Under the pieces are notes generated by a model that saw only the letters and a program-made list of their open reading frames with translations, was not told where the DNA came from and searched no databases. Below are positions 32,939 to 41,986 of a DNA stretch of 64,000 bases, piece after piece (position 1 is the stretch's first letter; the number at the start of each line of letters is the position of its first letter). Position numbers and translations under genes: made by a program. Origin of the DNA: Pythium myriotylum (lineage: Eukaryota; Oomycota; Peronosporomycetes; Pythiales; Pythiaceae); the NCBI GenBank assembly GCA_023091665.1, contig JALJCQ010000027.1, positions 310,001 to 374,000 of the forward strand, in the 5' to 3' direction.

Positions 32939-33697
32939 AGCGGGTGTATTAAGAGCAGCCTATTTCCTTGGCTTGCAGCATCTTGCGAGACCAACCCTAA
33001 GCATAAACAGGTGAATTAAAACCAGCCAGGTTACATGAATTCGCTAGTTGAACTCCGTAGACTCACACTTCTGCACACTTGGCACGCACACTTTCGGCTC
33101 GAGACACTCAAATGGAACGTATGTAGCCTAGGCTAGCATGCTCGAGAGAAAAGCTAGCCTTGCCTACATACGTTCCACGCCCCAACCAACCTCTCAACGC
33201 CCGACATTGTTACGAGAGGCGGATCAACTGCTTCGCGGCAGTATGTAGCCAAGGCAAAGAGCCCTTCGTTTTGCTTCCATGTGTCATCTTCCTATCGCAA
33301 AAGTCTCGTTCAATTCGCAAGGGCTCTAGCTTCGATCAAAGTGGGGCTTTACTAAACGAAGTTTTGCATTGAACACAAATATTGTGTTCAATGTATCTTC
33401 GGGATCATTCAGTTCGCGCTTAGGAGCCCATTTTGGTCCATTGGACCGGGAATCGGTCCAATGGACCATTAATGCATAACTTTTAAGGCAAACTAATTCC
33501 GCTGGTCCATGGAACACGCAGGGCTCCAGCAATAAATTCAAATTCAACACAACACTCAGGGCTTCAGTAAGGAATTCCAAATCATAGCTGTGTTCAATGG
33601 ACCCACTCGACTCGAGGCCAGTTAAACGAAGCGAAACGTCGTCACGGGCCCTTATCCTTTCTTGCGGAGAACTCAATGGTCCCCCCCCCCCCCCCCC
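32939..33697. other. spacer between the two Copia elements, rich in palindromes
   Basis: No gene is seen. Three inverted repeats lie here: 33113-33137/33153-33177 (25-bp arms, two mismatches), 33367-33378/33382-33393 (12-bp arms, 3-nt centre) and 33434-33448/33454-33468 (15-bp arms, 5-nt centre). The stretch ends in a run of 17 C (33681-33697) abutting the Copia-2 LTR. Confidence 0.7.
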
Positions 33698-34051
33698 TGT
33701 TGGGAAGCACACTCAGCGCTGCCCGACAGGAGTGCATACTACATATTCTGCATGAGACACTGCCACCAGTGCGAACATTCTCATGGCCAAGGCCAGGTGG
33801 GTTCAGAGTGGTCCAGTACGTGAGTGCTGTTCCGACTCGCACTGAGTGTGGTTGAAGTGACGCATGAGTGTGCGTCACGTGCATATTGAGTGAAGGTTGG
33901 TTATCAACCTGGGTTGACAACCTCAAGGGGAAACATAGCAGACAGAGAACGCAAGGAAGACCAACTAGCGGCATCAAGTTGATGCCTGGCGTAACCTATC
34001 TAATATGATCACTCTTCCATTAGCAAAGGACTACGCAAGTGATATTCATCA
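33698..34051 (+). repeat. Copia-2 5' LTR
   Basis: 354 bp, TG...CA ends, identical on reading to the 3' LTR. Confidence 0.95.
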
Positions 34052-34066
34052 GGTTATGAGCCCAAG
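34052..34066 (+). other. Copia-2 primer-binding site, half-tRNA type
   Basis: GGTTATGAGCCCAAG directly after the LTR; complementary to the initiator tRNA-Met anticodon arm. Confidence 0.7.
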
Positions 34067-34081
34067 TGGCTTCTCGGGAGG

Positions 34082-34653
34082 GTCAATGAAGAAACCTGAC
34101 GATCGGCTCGGCACGGACAATTACTTCCATTGTCGCTCGCAAGGGGTTGATCGACCACATCTCGGTCGTGAAGCAAGAGGGCGAGATCACTGAGGCCTGG
34201 CGGCTCGGTGACATGAAGGCATTCGCCATCATCGCTCAAGGTGTCGAACTGGAGCATCAGACCAAGATTAGGGCGGCTTCAACGGCGAAGCAAGCATGGG
34301 ACGTACTTAAGGAGTACTACAACCGGTCCAGTCTGCAGAATCGGGTGCAGTTAACGCGCCGACTGCATGACTTCAAGATGGAAGCAGGCCAGACCATGGC
34401 TGCTCACATTGACCGATTCGATGAGCTCGTCACCGCCATGGAGGCGGTTGGAGATGGGTTGAATGGGGCCCGCCAGTTGGTGATCCTCCTCGGTAGCTTA
34501 CCGAGTGAGTACGATACCATCGTGGTGATCATCGAAAACGCCCATGACCTGAGCCTTGAAGAGGTCAAAGAGAAGTTGTTGAAGGCGTACGAAAAGGTTG
34601 AGAAGGCTGAGACCGAGGAGGCGGCGTTCAGAGCGCGCCAGGTCGAACAATAG
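34082..34653 (+). pseudogene. Copia-2 gag, N-terminal deletion and amber stop
   Basis: The N-terminus (MKKPDDRLGTDNYFH) runs into a shifted frame because bases around 34130 are missing; the conserved W-x-F-N-M-R segment expected after NYFH is absent. The gag core then stays open (from about 34147, ITEAWRLGDMKAFAIIAQG...) to TAG at 34651-34653. The frame after this stop is identical and continues into the zinc knuckle and pol, so only the one amber codon separates gag core from NC-pol. Confidence 0.8.
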
Positions 34654-37600
34654 GGGGCAAAGAAAGCGCGTAAGGGCAGCAGCAAGAAGAAACAGCACGG
34701 GCAATTCAACGGCGAGTGCTACTCTTGTGGCAAGCGTGGCCACAAGCAGGTAGACTGCAAGAAGGCAAACAGCGACGAGGTGCTGTTTTCGGCTGGAAGT
34801 GGGCCCAGCCACGGGTGGCTGGTCGACAGTGGTGCGTCATCGCACATGTCGCCCCACAGGGAGGATTTCGTGACATATCGAAAGCTGGAGGAGGCAATTG
34901 ATGTCACTATCGCGGACGGTGCTGTCATGAAAGCTGTGGGTGTTGGAAACATCCGTATCACCGGTTATCAAGGCAAGCACATTCTGATTCAGAACGCGTT
35001 GCACATTCCGGTGCTAGACCGTCGGCTTATTTCTGTACCACGTATCACGGCACGTGGACTGGCTGTGAAGTTCGGTGCAAACTACTGCTGGTTCCTACGG
35101 GGGAGCGAGACCATTTTGAAGGTTCCGAAGGTTGGGAATGTATACCAGCTACACTCGGACCCCGAGCGCGCGCTTATTGTGGAACTTGGCGGCGTGCCAA
35201 CACAGTGGGAGCTGTGGCATGCGCGAGTGGGCCACGCCTCTGACGCGCGCTACGACCAGACCCAGGTGGTTGTGCACGGCCTGCCGGCTCTGAAGAGGAC
35301 CACCGGTGGCCTTTGCTCGGGCTGTATGAAAGGCAAGCAGACTGTGACGAAGTTTCCCCACACCAAACGGCACGTGAAGACGAGTGAGTTGCTTGAGCTC
35401 GTGCACAGCGACTTGATGGGTCCTATCAAGAACCCATCGTCGGGTGGCGCTAAGTACATCCTGCTCTTTGTGGACGACTACTCTAGATACGTGGTAGCCT
35501 ATTTCTTGAAGAAAAAGAGCGAGGTAGCGGAGCGCTTCCGTGAATACAAGGCACTCGTGGAGAACCAGTTTGGCTGCAAGATCAAGACGATTCGAACCGA
35601 TAATGGTACTGAGTTCGTGAATAGGGTGTTCGACGGCATCTGTCGCTCCGGGGGCATAGTTCATCAACGTACGACGCCGTACAGTCCGCAGCAGAATGGA
35701 TTGGCAGAGAGGATGAATCGCACGGTGGTGGAGATGGCGAGGAGCATGTTGCACTACAAGTGCGTTGATAAAAAGTGGTGGGCAGAAGCGGTCAGCACTG
35801 CGGTCTACTTACTGAACCGCCTGGTGACGTCTGCTGACCCGGACATGACACCGTATGAGAAGTGCTTTGGCCAGCGACCGAACCTAAACCATATTAGAGT
35901 GTTTGGTTCGATGGGGTTTGCTCACGTTGACAAAGAAAAACGCAGCAAGCTCGATGCCAAGAGCTACCGGTGCATGATGATTGGGTACTCCGAGCAAGCA
36001 AAGGCTTATCGCGTGGTGGACCTTGAGACAGGGAAAGTCATGTTGAGCCGCTCGCTGGCTCTTGATGAGCGCGAGGTGGACGGACTGTACAGTGACCAGT
36101 CGCTCACAAACGTCCAGTACGTTGTGTGGAAGGATGTTGACGAGTGCGACGTGGTTGACGAACCGACAAGCCGCAACGATGTGGACATGGAGGAGCGCAT
36201 GTCGGACAGCAGTGACGGGAACAGCGGAGGCGGCAGTAGCTCAACCGTAATCCCACCGCCAGTGATGCACGAGTCTCCTGCACTGCCAGGCACTGAGCCG
36301 ATGCCTATTGCAGAGGGCTCGCATGACCAGAATGCAATGGTTTTTCGACCAACAAGTAATTACCGGGCTAGCAACAGGTTCCAGTCCACCATGACGCTGC
36401 GCGACCGTGATGAGCCGCTGCAGATCGAGGCCGAACGCCCTGCTGAGCGAAGCCTCGTGCTTTACGACCACGACGACGGCAGGACTGACGGTCCTCGCTC
36501 CAAGCGACCGCGCCAAGAGGAGGAGGTGGAGTATAGCTTTGTCTCGGCGGCGGCGATTGGATCGGACGTGCCGGCTACGTATAAGGAAGCGACATCAGGG
36601 CACGAGCGTAAGCAGTGGGAGCTTGCAATCCTAGACGAGATTGACGCCCACGCTCGCAACGGAACATGGAATTTTGTATCACGACGAGGGGACATGAGGG
36701 TGATTGGCTCCAAGTGGGTGTTTAGCAAGAAACGAAACGAGAAGGGAGAAGTCGTGCGATATAAAGGGCGGCTCGTGGCCCAGGGATTCCGCCAACAATT
36801 TGGCGTGAACTACTTTGAGACATACTCCCCGGTGGCGAACATCAACTCGATTCGCGTGCTGCTCGCGGTTTGTTGTGCCCGAGGGTACACAGTGTGGCAG
36901 TTCGACGTGGACACGGCTTTCCTCTACGGTGTTCTAAAGGAGCAAGTGTTCATGGAGATTCCAGAGGGTGTGGACGCGCCAGAAGGCACAGTGTGTGTGC
37001 TCCGCAAGTCCTTGTACGGACTCAAGCAAGCTTCTCACGTTTGGAACGAGACCATACATCGTGTTCTAACCGAGATTGGCTTTGAGCCATCGAGTGTAGA
37101 CTCGTGCATCTATATGCGACGCACTGGGACCGATCTCGTGTATCTTTGCCTGTATGTTGACGACATGCTGATAGCTGCAGCGGACATGGCGATGGTCAAC
37201 GCGATCAAGACCAGCTTACTGCAGCACTTTCGTCTCAAAGAGTTGGGGCAGGCAAAGTTTGTGCTCGGTATGGAGCTTGAACAGAACGTTGTTAAGCGGA
37301 CCCTGGCGATCAATCAGACGCAGTACATCATGGAGGTGGCGATGCGATTCAACCAAGTTGATGCTCGTGCGTTCTACAACCCGTGTGATACTAGCACCAA
37401 GTTGTCAACACGCGATTCCGCGACATCGGACGAGAAGAAGGATGTGATGTCGCGCCGGCCGTACCGATCGTTGATCGGCTGCTTGCTCTACATCAGCACG
37501 TGCACGCGGCCAGATGTGGCTTATGCAGTGGTTCACCTGAGTCGGTTCATCGAAAACTTTGGCGAGGCACATTGGAAGGCTGCAATTAGGGTGCTCCGGT

Positions 37601-38148
37601 ACCTTTATACGACACGCCGGATTGGACTTGTTTACGGCATGTCGGCCAAACCAGACGTCCTGGTGGCGTTCAGCGACGCGGATTGGGCGTCAAGCCTCGA
37701 CGACCGTCGGTCGGTTTCGGGTGTGGTGATTGTGCTGAATGGGGCTGCAGTTGTCTACAAATGCAAATATCAACGGACCGTCGCTTTGAGCTCAACAGAG
37801 GCAGAGTACATGGCACTCAGTCTGTGCGCCCAAGAGGTTGTGTGGACTCGCGCACTGCTGAGCGACCTCGGCGTCGAGCAGCGCAACGCGACCGTGGTCT
37901 ATGAAGACAACCAAGGGGCGATCGCTCTTGCGAATAACGTTGGCTACAGCGGGCGCGCCAAGCACGTTGAGATTCGTCACCACTTTGTGCGGGAGAAGAT
38001 CCAGGACAACACACTAGTGCTTCGCTACGTCGAGACGGCCAAGCAAGTTGCTGATATCTTGACTAAGGCCGTTGCGACGAAGCAGTTCGAGCTGCTTCGG
38101 CACGGCATGGGCGTGCGCGAGCCAGAAGCTGTCGGGCTCACTGATTGA
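34654..38148 (+). CDS. Copia-2 NC-protease-integrase-reverse transcriptase-RNase H
   Basis: Open in the gag frame from 34654 (directly after the TAG) to the stop at 38148, about 1,164 codons; no ATG near the 5' end. Domains in order: CCHC knuckle CYSCGKRGHKQVDC; aspartic protease WLVDSGASSHM; integrase zinc motif (LWHARVGH...CSGCMKG) and D,D,E core (HSDLMGP, IRTDNGTEF, NGLAERMNRT); a hydrophilic linker; reverse transcriptase with FDVDTAFLYG and CLYVDDMLIAA; RNase H with FSDADWAS, SSTEAEYMAL and EDNQGAIALA. All catalytic motifs are present, so the enzymatic half is probably still functional and could act in trans, if expressed by readthrough or internal initiation. Confidence 0.9.
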   Translation, partial: GAKKARKGSSKKKQHGQFNGECYSCGKRGHKQVDCKKANSDEVLFSAGSGPSHGWLVDSGASSHMSPHREDFVTYRKLEEAIDVTIADGAVMKAVGVGNIRITGYQGKHILIQNALHIPVLDRRLISVPRITARGLAVKFGANYCWFLRGSETILKVPKVGNVYQLHSDPERALIVELGGVPTQWELWHARVGHASDARYDQTQVVVHGLPALKRTTGGLCSGCMKGKQTVTKFPHTKRHVKTSELLELVHSDLMGPIKNPSSGGAKYILLFVDDYSRYVVAYFLKKKSEVAERFREYKALVENQFGCKIKTIRTDNGTEFVNRVFDGICRSGGIVHQRTTPYSPQQNGLAERMNRTVVEMARSMLHYKCVDKKWWAEAVSTAVYLLNRLVTSADPDMTPYEKCFGQRPNLNHIRVFGSMGFAHVDKEKRSKLDAKSYRCMMIGYSEQAKAYRVVDLETGKVMLSRSLALDEREVDGLYSDQSLTNVQYVVWKDVDECDVVDEPTSRNDVDMEERMSDSSDGNSGGGSSSTVIPPPVMHESPALPGTEPMPIAEGSHDQNAMVFRPTSNYRASNRFQSTMTLRDRDEPLQIEAERPAERSLVLYDHDDGRTDGPRSKRPRQEEEVEYSFVSAAAIGSDVPATYKEATSGHERKQWELAILDEIDAHARNGTWNFVSRRGDMRVIGSKWVFSKKRNEKGEVVRYKGRLVAQGFRQQFGVNYFETYSPVANINSIRVLLAVCCARGYTVWQFDVDTAFLYGVLKEQVFMEIPEGVDAPEGTVCVLRKSLYGLKQASHVWNETIHRVLTEIGFEPSSVDSCIYMRRTGTDLVYLCLYVDDMLIAAADMAMVNAIKTSLLQHFRLKELGQAKFVLGMELEQNVVKRTLAINQTQYIMEVAMRFNQVDARAFYNPCDTSTKLSTRDSATSDEKKDVMSRRPYRSLIGCLLYISTCTRPDVAYAVVHLSRFIENFGEAHWKAAIRVLRYLYTTRRIGLVYGMSAKPDVLVAFSDADWASSLDDRRSVSGVVIVLNGAAVVYKCKYQRTVALSSTEAEYMALSLCAQEVVWTRALLSDLGVEQRNATVVYEDNQGAIALANNVGYSGRAKHVEIRHHFVREKIQDNTLVLRYVETAKQVADILTKAVATKQFELLRHGMGVREPEAVGLTD

Positions 38149-38155
38149 GTGGGAG

Positions 38156-38509
38156 TGTTGGGAAGCACACTCAGCGCTGCCCGACAGGAGTGCATACTAC
38201 ATATTCTGCATGAGACACTGCCACCAGTGCGAACATTCTCATGGCCAAGGCCAGGTGGGTTCAGAGTGGTCCAGTACGTGAGTGCTGTTCCGACTCGCAC
38301 TGAGTGTGGTTGAAGTGACGCATGAGTGTGCGTCACGTGCATATTGAGTGAAGGTTGGTTATCAACCTGGGTTGACAACCTCAAGGGGAAACATAGCAGA
38401 CAGAGAACGCAAGGAAGACCAACTAGCGGCATCAAGTTGATGCCTGGCGTAACCTATCTAATATGATCACTCTTCCATTAGCAAAGGACTACGCAAGTGA
38501 TATTCATCA
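38156..38509 (+). repeat. Copia-2 3' LTR
   Basis: 354 bp, preceded by polypurine GAGTGGGAG and followed by C26. Confidence 0.95.
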
Positions 38510-38535
38510 CCCCCCCCCCCCCCCCCCCCCCCCCC
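38510..38535. repeat. C26 homopolymer, right half of the Copia-2 target
   Basis: Continuation of the C tract whose left half is 33681-33697. Confidence 0.9.
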
Positions 38536-39174
38536 GACGTTCAAAACCAAGCCCTCTAATACATGCAGTTGCCTGGTCGCGTGTTCTTCGTGATGTGTGT
38601 GGCACACAAGAAGCTGGCGGGAGCGAGTCCTCTTCATGTCAGGTCGAAAACGAAGAGAGCTCGTCCTTCTTGTTCCATTTTCCTTCGCTGACCCTCCATC
38701 GAATGACTCTCAACTTCAACATGAGACTGTGAATGTTGGACACAGAAGGTCGATGAATCCTTGACGGATCACAGTCAGCACTTCCACGACGTCTCTCCCT
38801 CGACACCGGAAGGCTCCTAGTTATGACCAATTACGTGGTGCGAGATCCCCCGAATAAACTCGCAGCCATCGCTGGTGAGCGTCTTCTATTCCAGCGTGTG
38901 TGTATGTCAATCTGAAACTTCATCGCCACATGCTCGTCTGGCCATCGCCGTGTGCAAGCTCCTCTACCTCGAGGGTTCACGTCGGGCGCCGATTTCGCAC
39001 CACCTATTAGCCAGAGGGTGCGATCCTTCTGGACAGATCGTAATCAACGATGATGGACTCGACGTGGGTTCACCACACAGCTGCGGCTGAGGCGCATCCC
39101 GACGTTGCGTCGGTTCGTGGTGGTGCCTGCACCTCTCTGACTCGTCATTCGTCGAATCGATTGGTCGCAGTCAA
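38536..39174. other. intergenic, promoter side of PAE copy 3
   Basis: No gene is seen. GTCATTCGTCGAATCG about 25 bp upstream of the next ATG resembles an initiator/FPR core. Confidence 0.45.
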
Positions 39175-40542
39175 ATGGCTCGCTTCGCCTTCTTCGCCCT
39201 CGCATCGGCCTACCTGACATCCACCGTACTGGGCTATCGCCCCGGTGACGAGGTCTGCGTCGTCAGCGCCGACAACGACTGCTCGCTCAACACCCTCAAG
39301 CAGTCCAAGCTCGACGGCTCGACGCTCATCTACCCGGGCGGCAAGACGCGCTGTGCATTCAACGACTGGTCCAACCCGGCCAGCAACTTCTCAACCAATG
39401 CCACGTACTTCTTCCAGGTCTTCCCAGCGCCGCAGCAGGCAGCCAAGCCTGTGAAGCTATTGCTGTACCTGCAAGGCGGAGGCGCCTGCGTAGACAACTT
39501 CACGTGCAGCTTCGCGTTCCAGTGTGCAAGTGGCTCTCCGACGTTCTACGCGAACGCCAAGGCGCTGAGCACAGGTGTGTTGAACCGCTCCGAGCCTAGC
39601 AACATCTTTAACGACTGGAACATCGTCCACGTGCCATACTGCACAAGCGACATCCACATCGGCAACGCGACCCATCCAGGAACAGACCAGGGCTTCGAGG
39701 CGATCTTCCAGCAGCCTGCCTGTCTCAACCAGAACCAGACCCTTCACCAGAACGGCTACGTGAACACGCAGACGGTGTTCGACTGGGCGTTGAAAAACTT
39801 CCCTGACGTCGAGCACTTGGCGCTGAGTGGATCGAGCGCGGGGGCGCTCGGCGCGCAGATCTATGCCAAGGCCATCGCAGACAAGTGGAAGGTCGCCGAG
39901 AAGAAGACCAAGTTCTCGGTGCTCGCAGATAGCTACGTTGGCGTCGCGCCAGATGACAAGCCTGGCTCTACTCTGTTAAGCTACTTCAAGGCATGCTCAC
40001 TGCCGTGGGGTCTGCCCGACAAGGTTGTCGCAGACTGCGAGAACGCGAGCGCTACGACTGCCGAACTGGTCGCACCAATCATCAAGGCCACCAACTCGTA
40101 TGCCGACTGGTTTTACGCCGACTCGATGGGCGATCGCACGCAGCGTCTCTTCTACGAGATCCTCAACCAGGGCATCCTCGCCTACCCGTTCCAGAACATG
40201 CTCTCGGCGCAGGACTTGTACACGAACATGACCGAGATCCTCGAGTCCTACGAGGACGACACGCCCAAGCTCGCGTGGTTCTTCGAGTCGGGCGAGCGTC
40301 ACGTGTTTTTCACGCTCAACAACTGGACGCAGATCCCGAGCGCTGACAACAAGACCACGCTCGGTGAGACCGTGCGCAGCATTCTCGTCGGCAACTTCAC
40401 GTACGAGACCGGCAGCGGCTCGTCCGTTCCGCCCGGCGGCTCCTCAAACGTTCCAGCGCCCGCAAGCAGCTCGGCTCCGCTCTCCGCTGCGGCCGCGACG
40501 CTCGTCGCCGCTCTTGTCGCGTGCTTGATGAACGAGCCCTAG
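39175..40542 (+). CDS. pectin acetylesterase / Notum-like hydrolase (copy 3), GPI-anchor type
   Basis: 455 residues with signal peptide MARFAFFALASAYLTSTVLG then YRPGDEVCVVSADNDCS. Motifs: LLLYLQGGGACV (Gln in place of the Asp seen in copies 1-2), GSSAGALGAQ with the nucleophile about Ser221, and ERHVFFTLNNW with His about 376. Many N-x-T/S sites. Unlike copies 1 and 2, the C-terminus has a Gly/Ser/Pro linker followed by a hydrophobic stretch (SAAAATLVAALVACLM) close to the end, the layout of a GPI-anchor signal, so it is predicted at the cell surface. It heads the 39-57 kb PAE array and is the most diverged member of it. Confidence 0.9.
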   Translation: MARFAFFALASAYLTSTVLGYRPGDEVCVVSADNDCSLNTLKQSKLDGSTLIYPGGKTRCAFNDWSNPASNFSTNATYFFQVFPAPQQAAKPVKLLLYLQGGGACVDNFTCSFAFQCASGSPTFYANAKALSTGVLNRSEPSNIFNDWNIVHVPYCTSDIHIGNATHPGTDQGFEAIFQQPACLNQNQTLHQNGYVNTQTVFDWALKNFPDVEHLALSGSSAGALGAQIYAKAIADKWKVAEKKTKFSVLADSYVGVAPDDKPGSTLLSYFKACSLPWGLPDKVVADCENASATTAELVAPIIKATNSYADWFYADSMGDRTQRLFYEILNQGILAYPFQNMLSAQDLYTNMTEILESYEDDTPKLAWFFESGERHVFFTLNNWTQIPSADNKTTLGETVRSILVGNFTYETGSGSSVPPGGSSNVPAPASSSAPLSAAAATLVAALVACLMNEP

Positions 40543-40873
40543 GGTATCCAATAATGAATCGTGTGCATTGTCGATTTGAGTAGGATTTCTTCAAAACCGA
40601 GCGACACCTAGCTCTTCGCTTCATGGCTACGCGCCCCGATACATCAGTCTCATAGTTCCACGTCGTCGACGCCCACGCCCACGACCGCGATCGCTGTAGC
40701 TCCACAGCCTCGAGCTCGACGACCAAGTCCTTCAGGGTCGTCCCGAGTGGATTGTCGATTCTCGTTGATGTGTGAAATGGCTACATTCTATCCGATCCGA
40801 TACGCTATCGTTTGTGACAAGATTATCCACTTTTTATCGGAGACCGTCACCGTCACGCGGGACTCGGCCGACC
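40543..40873. other. intergenic between PAE copy 3 and the fructosamine kinase
   Basis: 331 bp without a gene. CCACTTTTTATCGG about 45 bp upstream of the kinase ATG may belong to its promoter. Confidence 0.4.
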
Positions 40874-41794
40874 ATGGACGCCGTGAGAGCGATCGTGCGC
40901 CGCGAGTACGGCGACCGCGTGGCGCTGCGCGTGCGCAGACAGCACGGCGGCTCGGTGGCCTCGTGCTTCCGCGTCGACTTCCCGCAGAGCGGCGAGCCGT
41001 CGCTCTTCGTCAAAGTGGCCGACGATCTCGGCGTCTGCGAGCGCGAGGCCCACGGGCTCGCGGCGCTGCGAGCCTCGGGCCGCGTGCGCGTGCCGAACGT
41101 GCTTCGCGTCGGGCGGCTCGGCAACACGGCGTATCTGATCATGGAGTTTATCCCGATGGGCTCGGCGAGAACGGGCGACTACGCAGCGCTGGGCACGGCG
41201 GTCGGCAGGCTCCATGCGTACCGCGTCAAGGGCCCAGATGCTCGGGTCGGCTTTGGCTTTGAATGTGACAACTATATCGGCACGACGAAGCAGAAGAACA
41301 CGCCGTGTGGAGAGAACTGGGCGGCGTTTTTCAAGGCGAACCGGCTGGAGTATCAGCTTCGCCTGCTGCGCGAGCGTGGACGATGCGCAGATGAAGCGTT
41401 CCTGGCTCGCGTACAGCACGTGGCTGACAGGGTGGACGCGTTCTTTGACGAGGACGAAAATATTGAGCCGAGTTTGCTTCACGGCGATCTGTGGCAGGGT
41501 AATTGGGGCTTCGCGGCCGAGAAAGAGCCAGTCATCTTCGATCCGGCGTGCTACTGGGGCCACAGCGAGGCCGACCTCGCCATGATGACGCTCTTTGGGT
41601 ACCTGCCCGACGAGTTCTACGCCGCGTACTTTGCTGAGATTCCCCGCGCGAAGCGATTTGACGATCGGGTGCCGCTGTACCAGTTGTACCACGCGCTGAA
41701 CCACTACAACATGTTTGGCACGGGTTTCCAGGACCTCTGTGAAGACCTTTTGACTCAATTGGAGACGACCTTGCGGCGGCGGCACGCGAGCTGA
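40874..41794 (+). CDS. fructosamine-3-kinase family protein (ketosamine kinase)
   Basis: 306 residues from ATG at 40874, the usual length of the family (about 290-310). These enzymes phosphorylate sugar-derived ketosamines on glycated proteins, triggering deglycation. Features: an N-terminal GGSVASCFRV loop that binds ATP phosphates; the Lys-bearing LFVKVA strand; the acceptor-side segment FECDNYIGTTKQKN...ENWAAFF; the catalytic loop LLHGDLWQGN with Asp about 205; and VIFDPACYWGHSEADLAM with the metal-binding Asp about 223. No signal peptide, so cytosolic. Its 3' end faces the minus-strand gene ending at 41987. It looks like an ordinary single-copy metabolic gene inside the PAE array. Confidence 0.93.
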   Translation: MDAVRAIVRREYGDRVALRVRRQHGGSVASCFRVDFPQSGEPSLFVKVADDLGVCEREAHGLAALRASGRVRVPNVLRVGRLGNTAYLIMEFIPMGSARTGDYAALGTAVGRLHAYRVKGPDARVGFGFECDNYIGTTKQKNTPCGENWAAFFKANRLEYQLRLLRERGRCADEAFLARVQHVADRVDAFFDEDENIEPSLLHGDLWQGNWGFAAEKEPVIFDPACYWGHSEADLAMMTLFGYLPDEFYAAYFAEIPRAKRFDDRVPLYQLYHALNHYNMFGTGFQDLCEDLLTQLETTLRRRHAS

Positions 41795-41986
41795 TCTGTA
41801 AAGTGAGAACTATCGGTATCAATCAAATTAATCGACTTCATCGTGTCCACCGTGTTCAGGGGCAGCGATTTTAATCGCTGACCACGGTTCATTAGAACGA
41901 TTTTACATTTTTTATTTCGGTCATAGGCAAACTGCAAACACAAGGCAAGGGTTCCCCTCCAAGCAAACACGTCAAATCGATGCCAC

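Larger units (their letters stand above)
33698..38509 (+). mobile_element. Copia-2: LTR retrotransposon inserted in a poly-C tract
   Basis: 354-bp LTRs (33698-34051 and 38156-38509) read as identical, start TGTTGGG and end ATCA. The 5' flank is C17 and the 3' flank C26, so the target duplication is a run of C and the original site was a long C homopolymer. The PBS GGTTATGAGCCCAAG (34052-34066) is the same half-tRNA type as in Copia-1, and the polypurine tract GAGTGGGAG ends at 38155. The pol part is fully open, but gag carries a frame-breaking deletion and an amber codon. Same orientation as Copia-1, but the LTR sequences differ, so these are different families. Confidence 0.95.
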
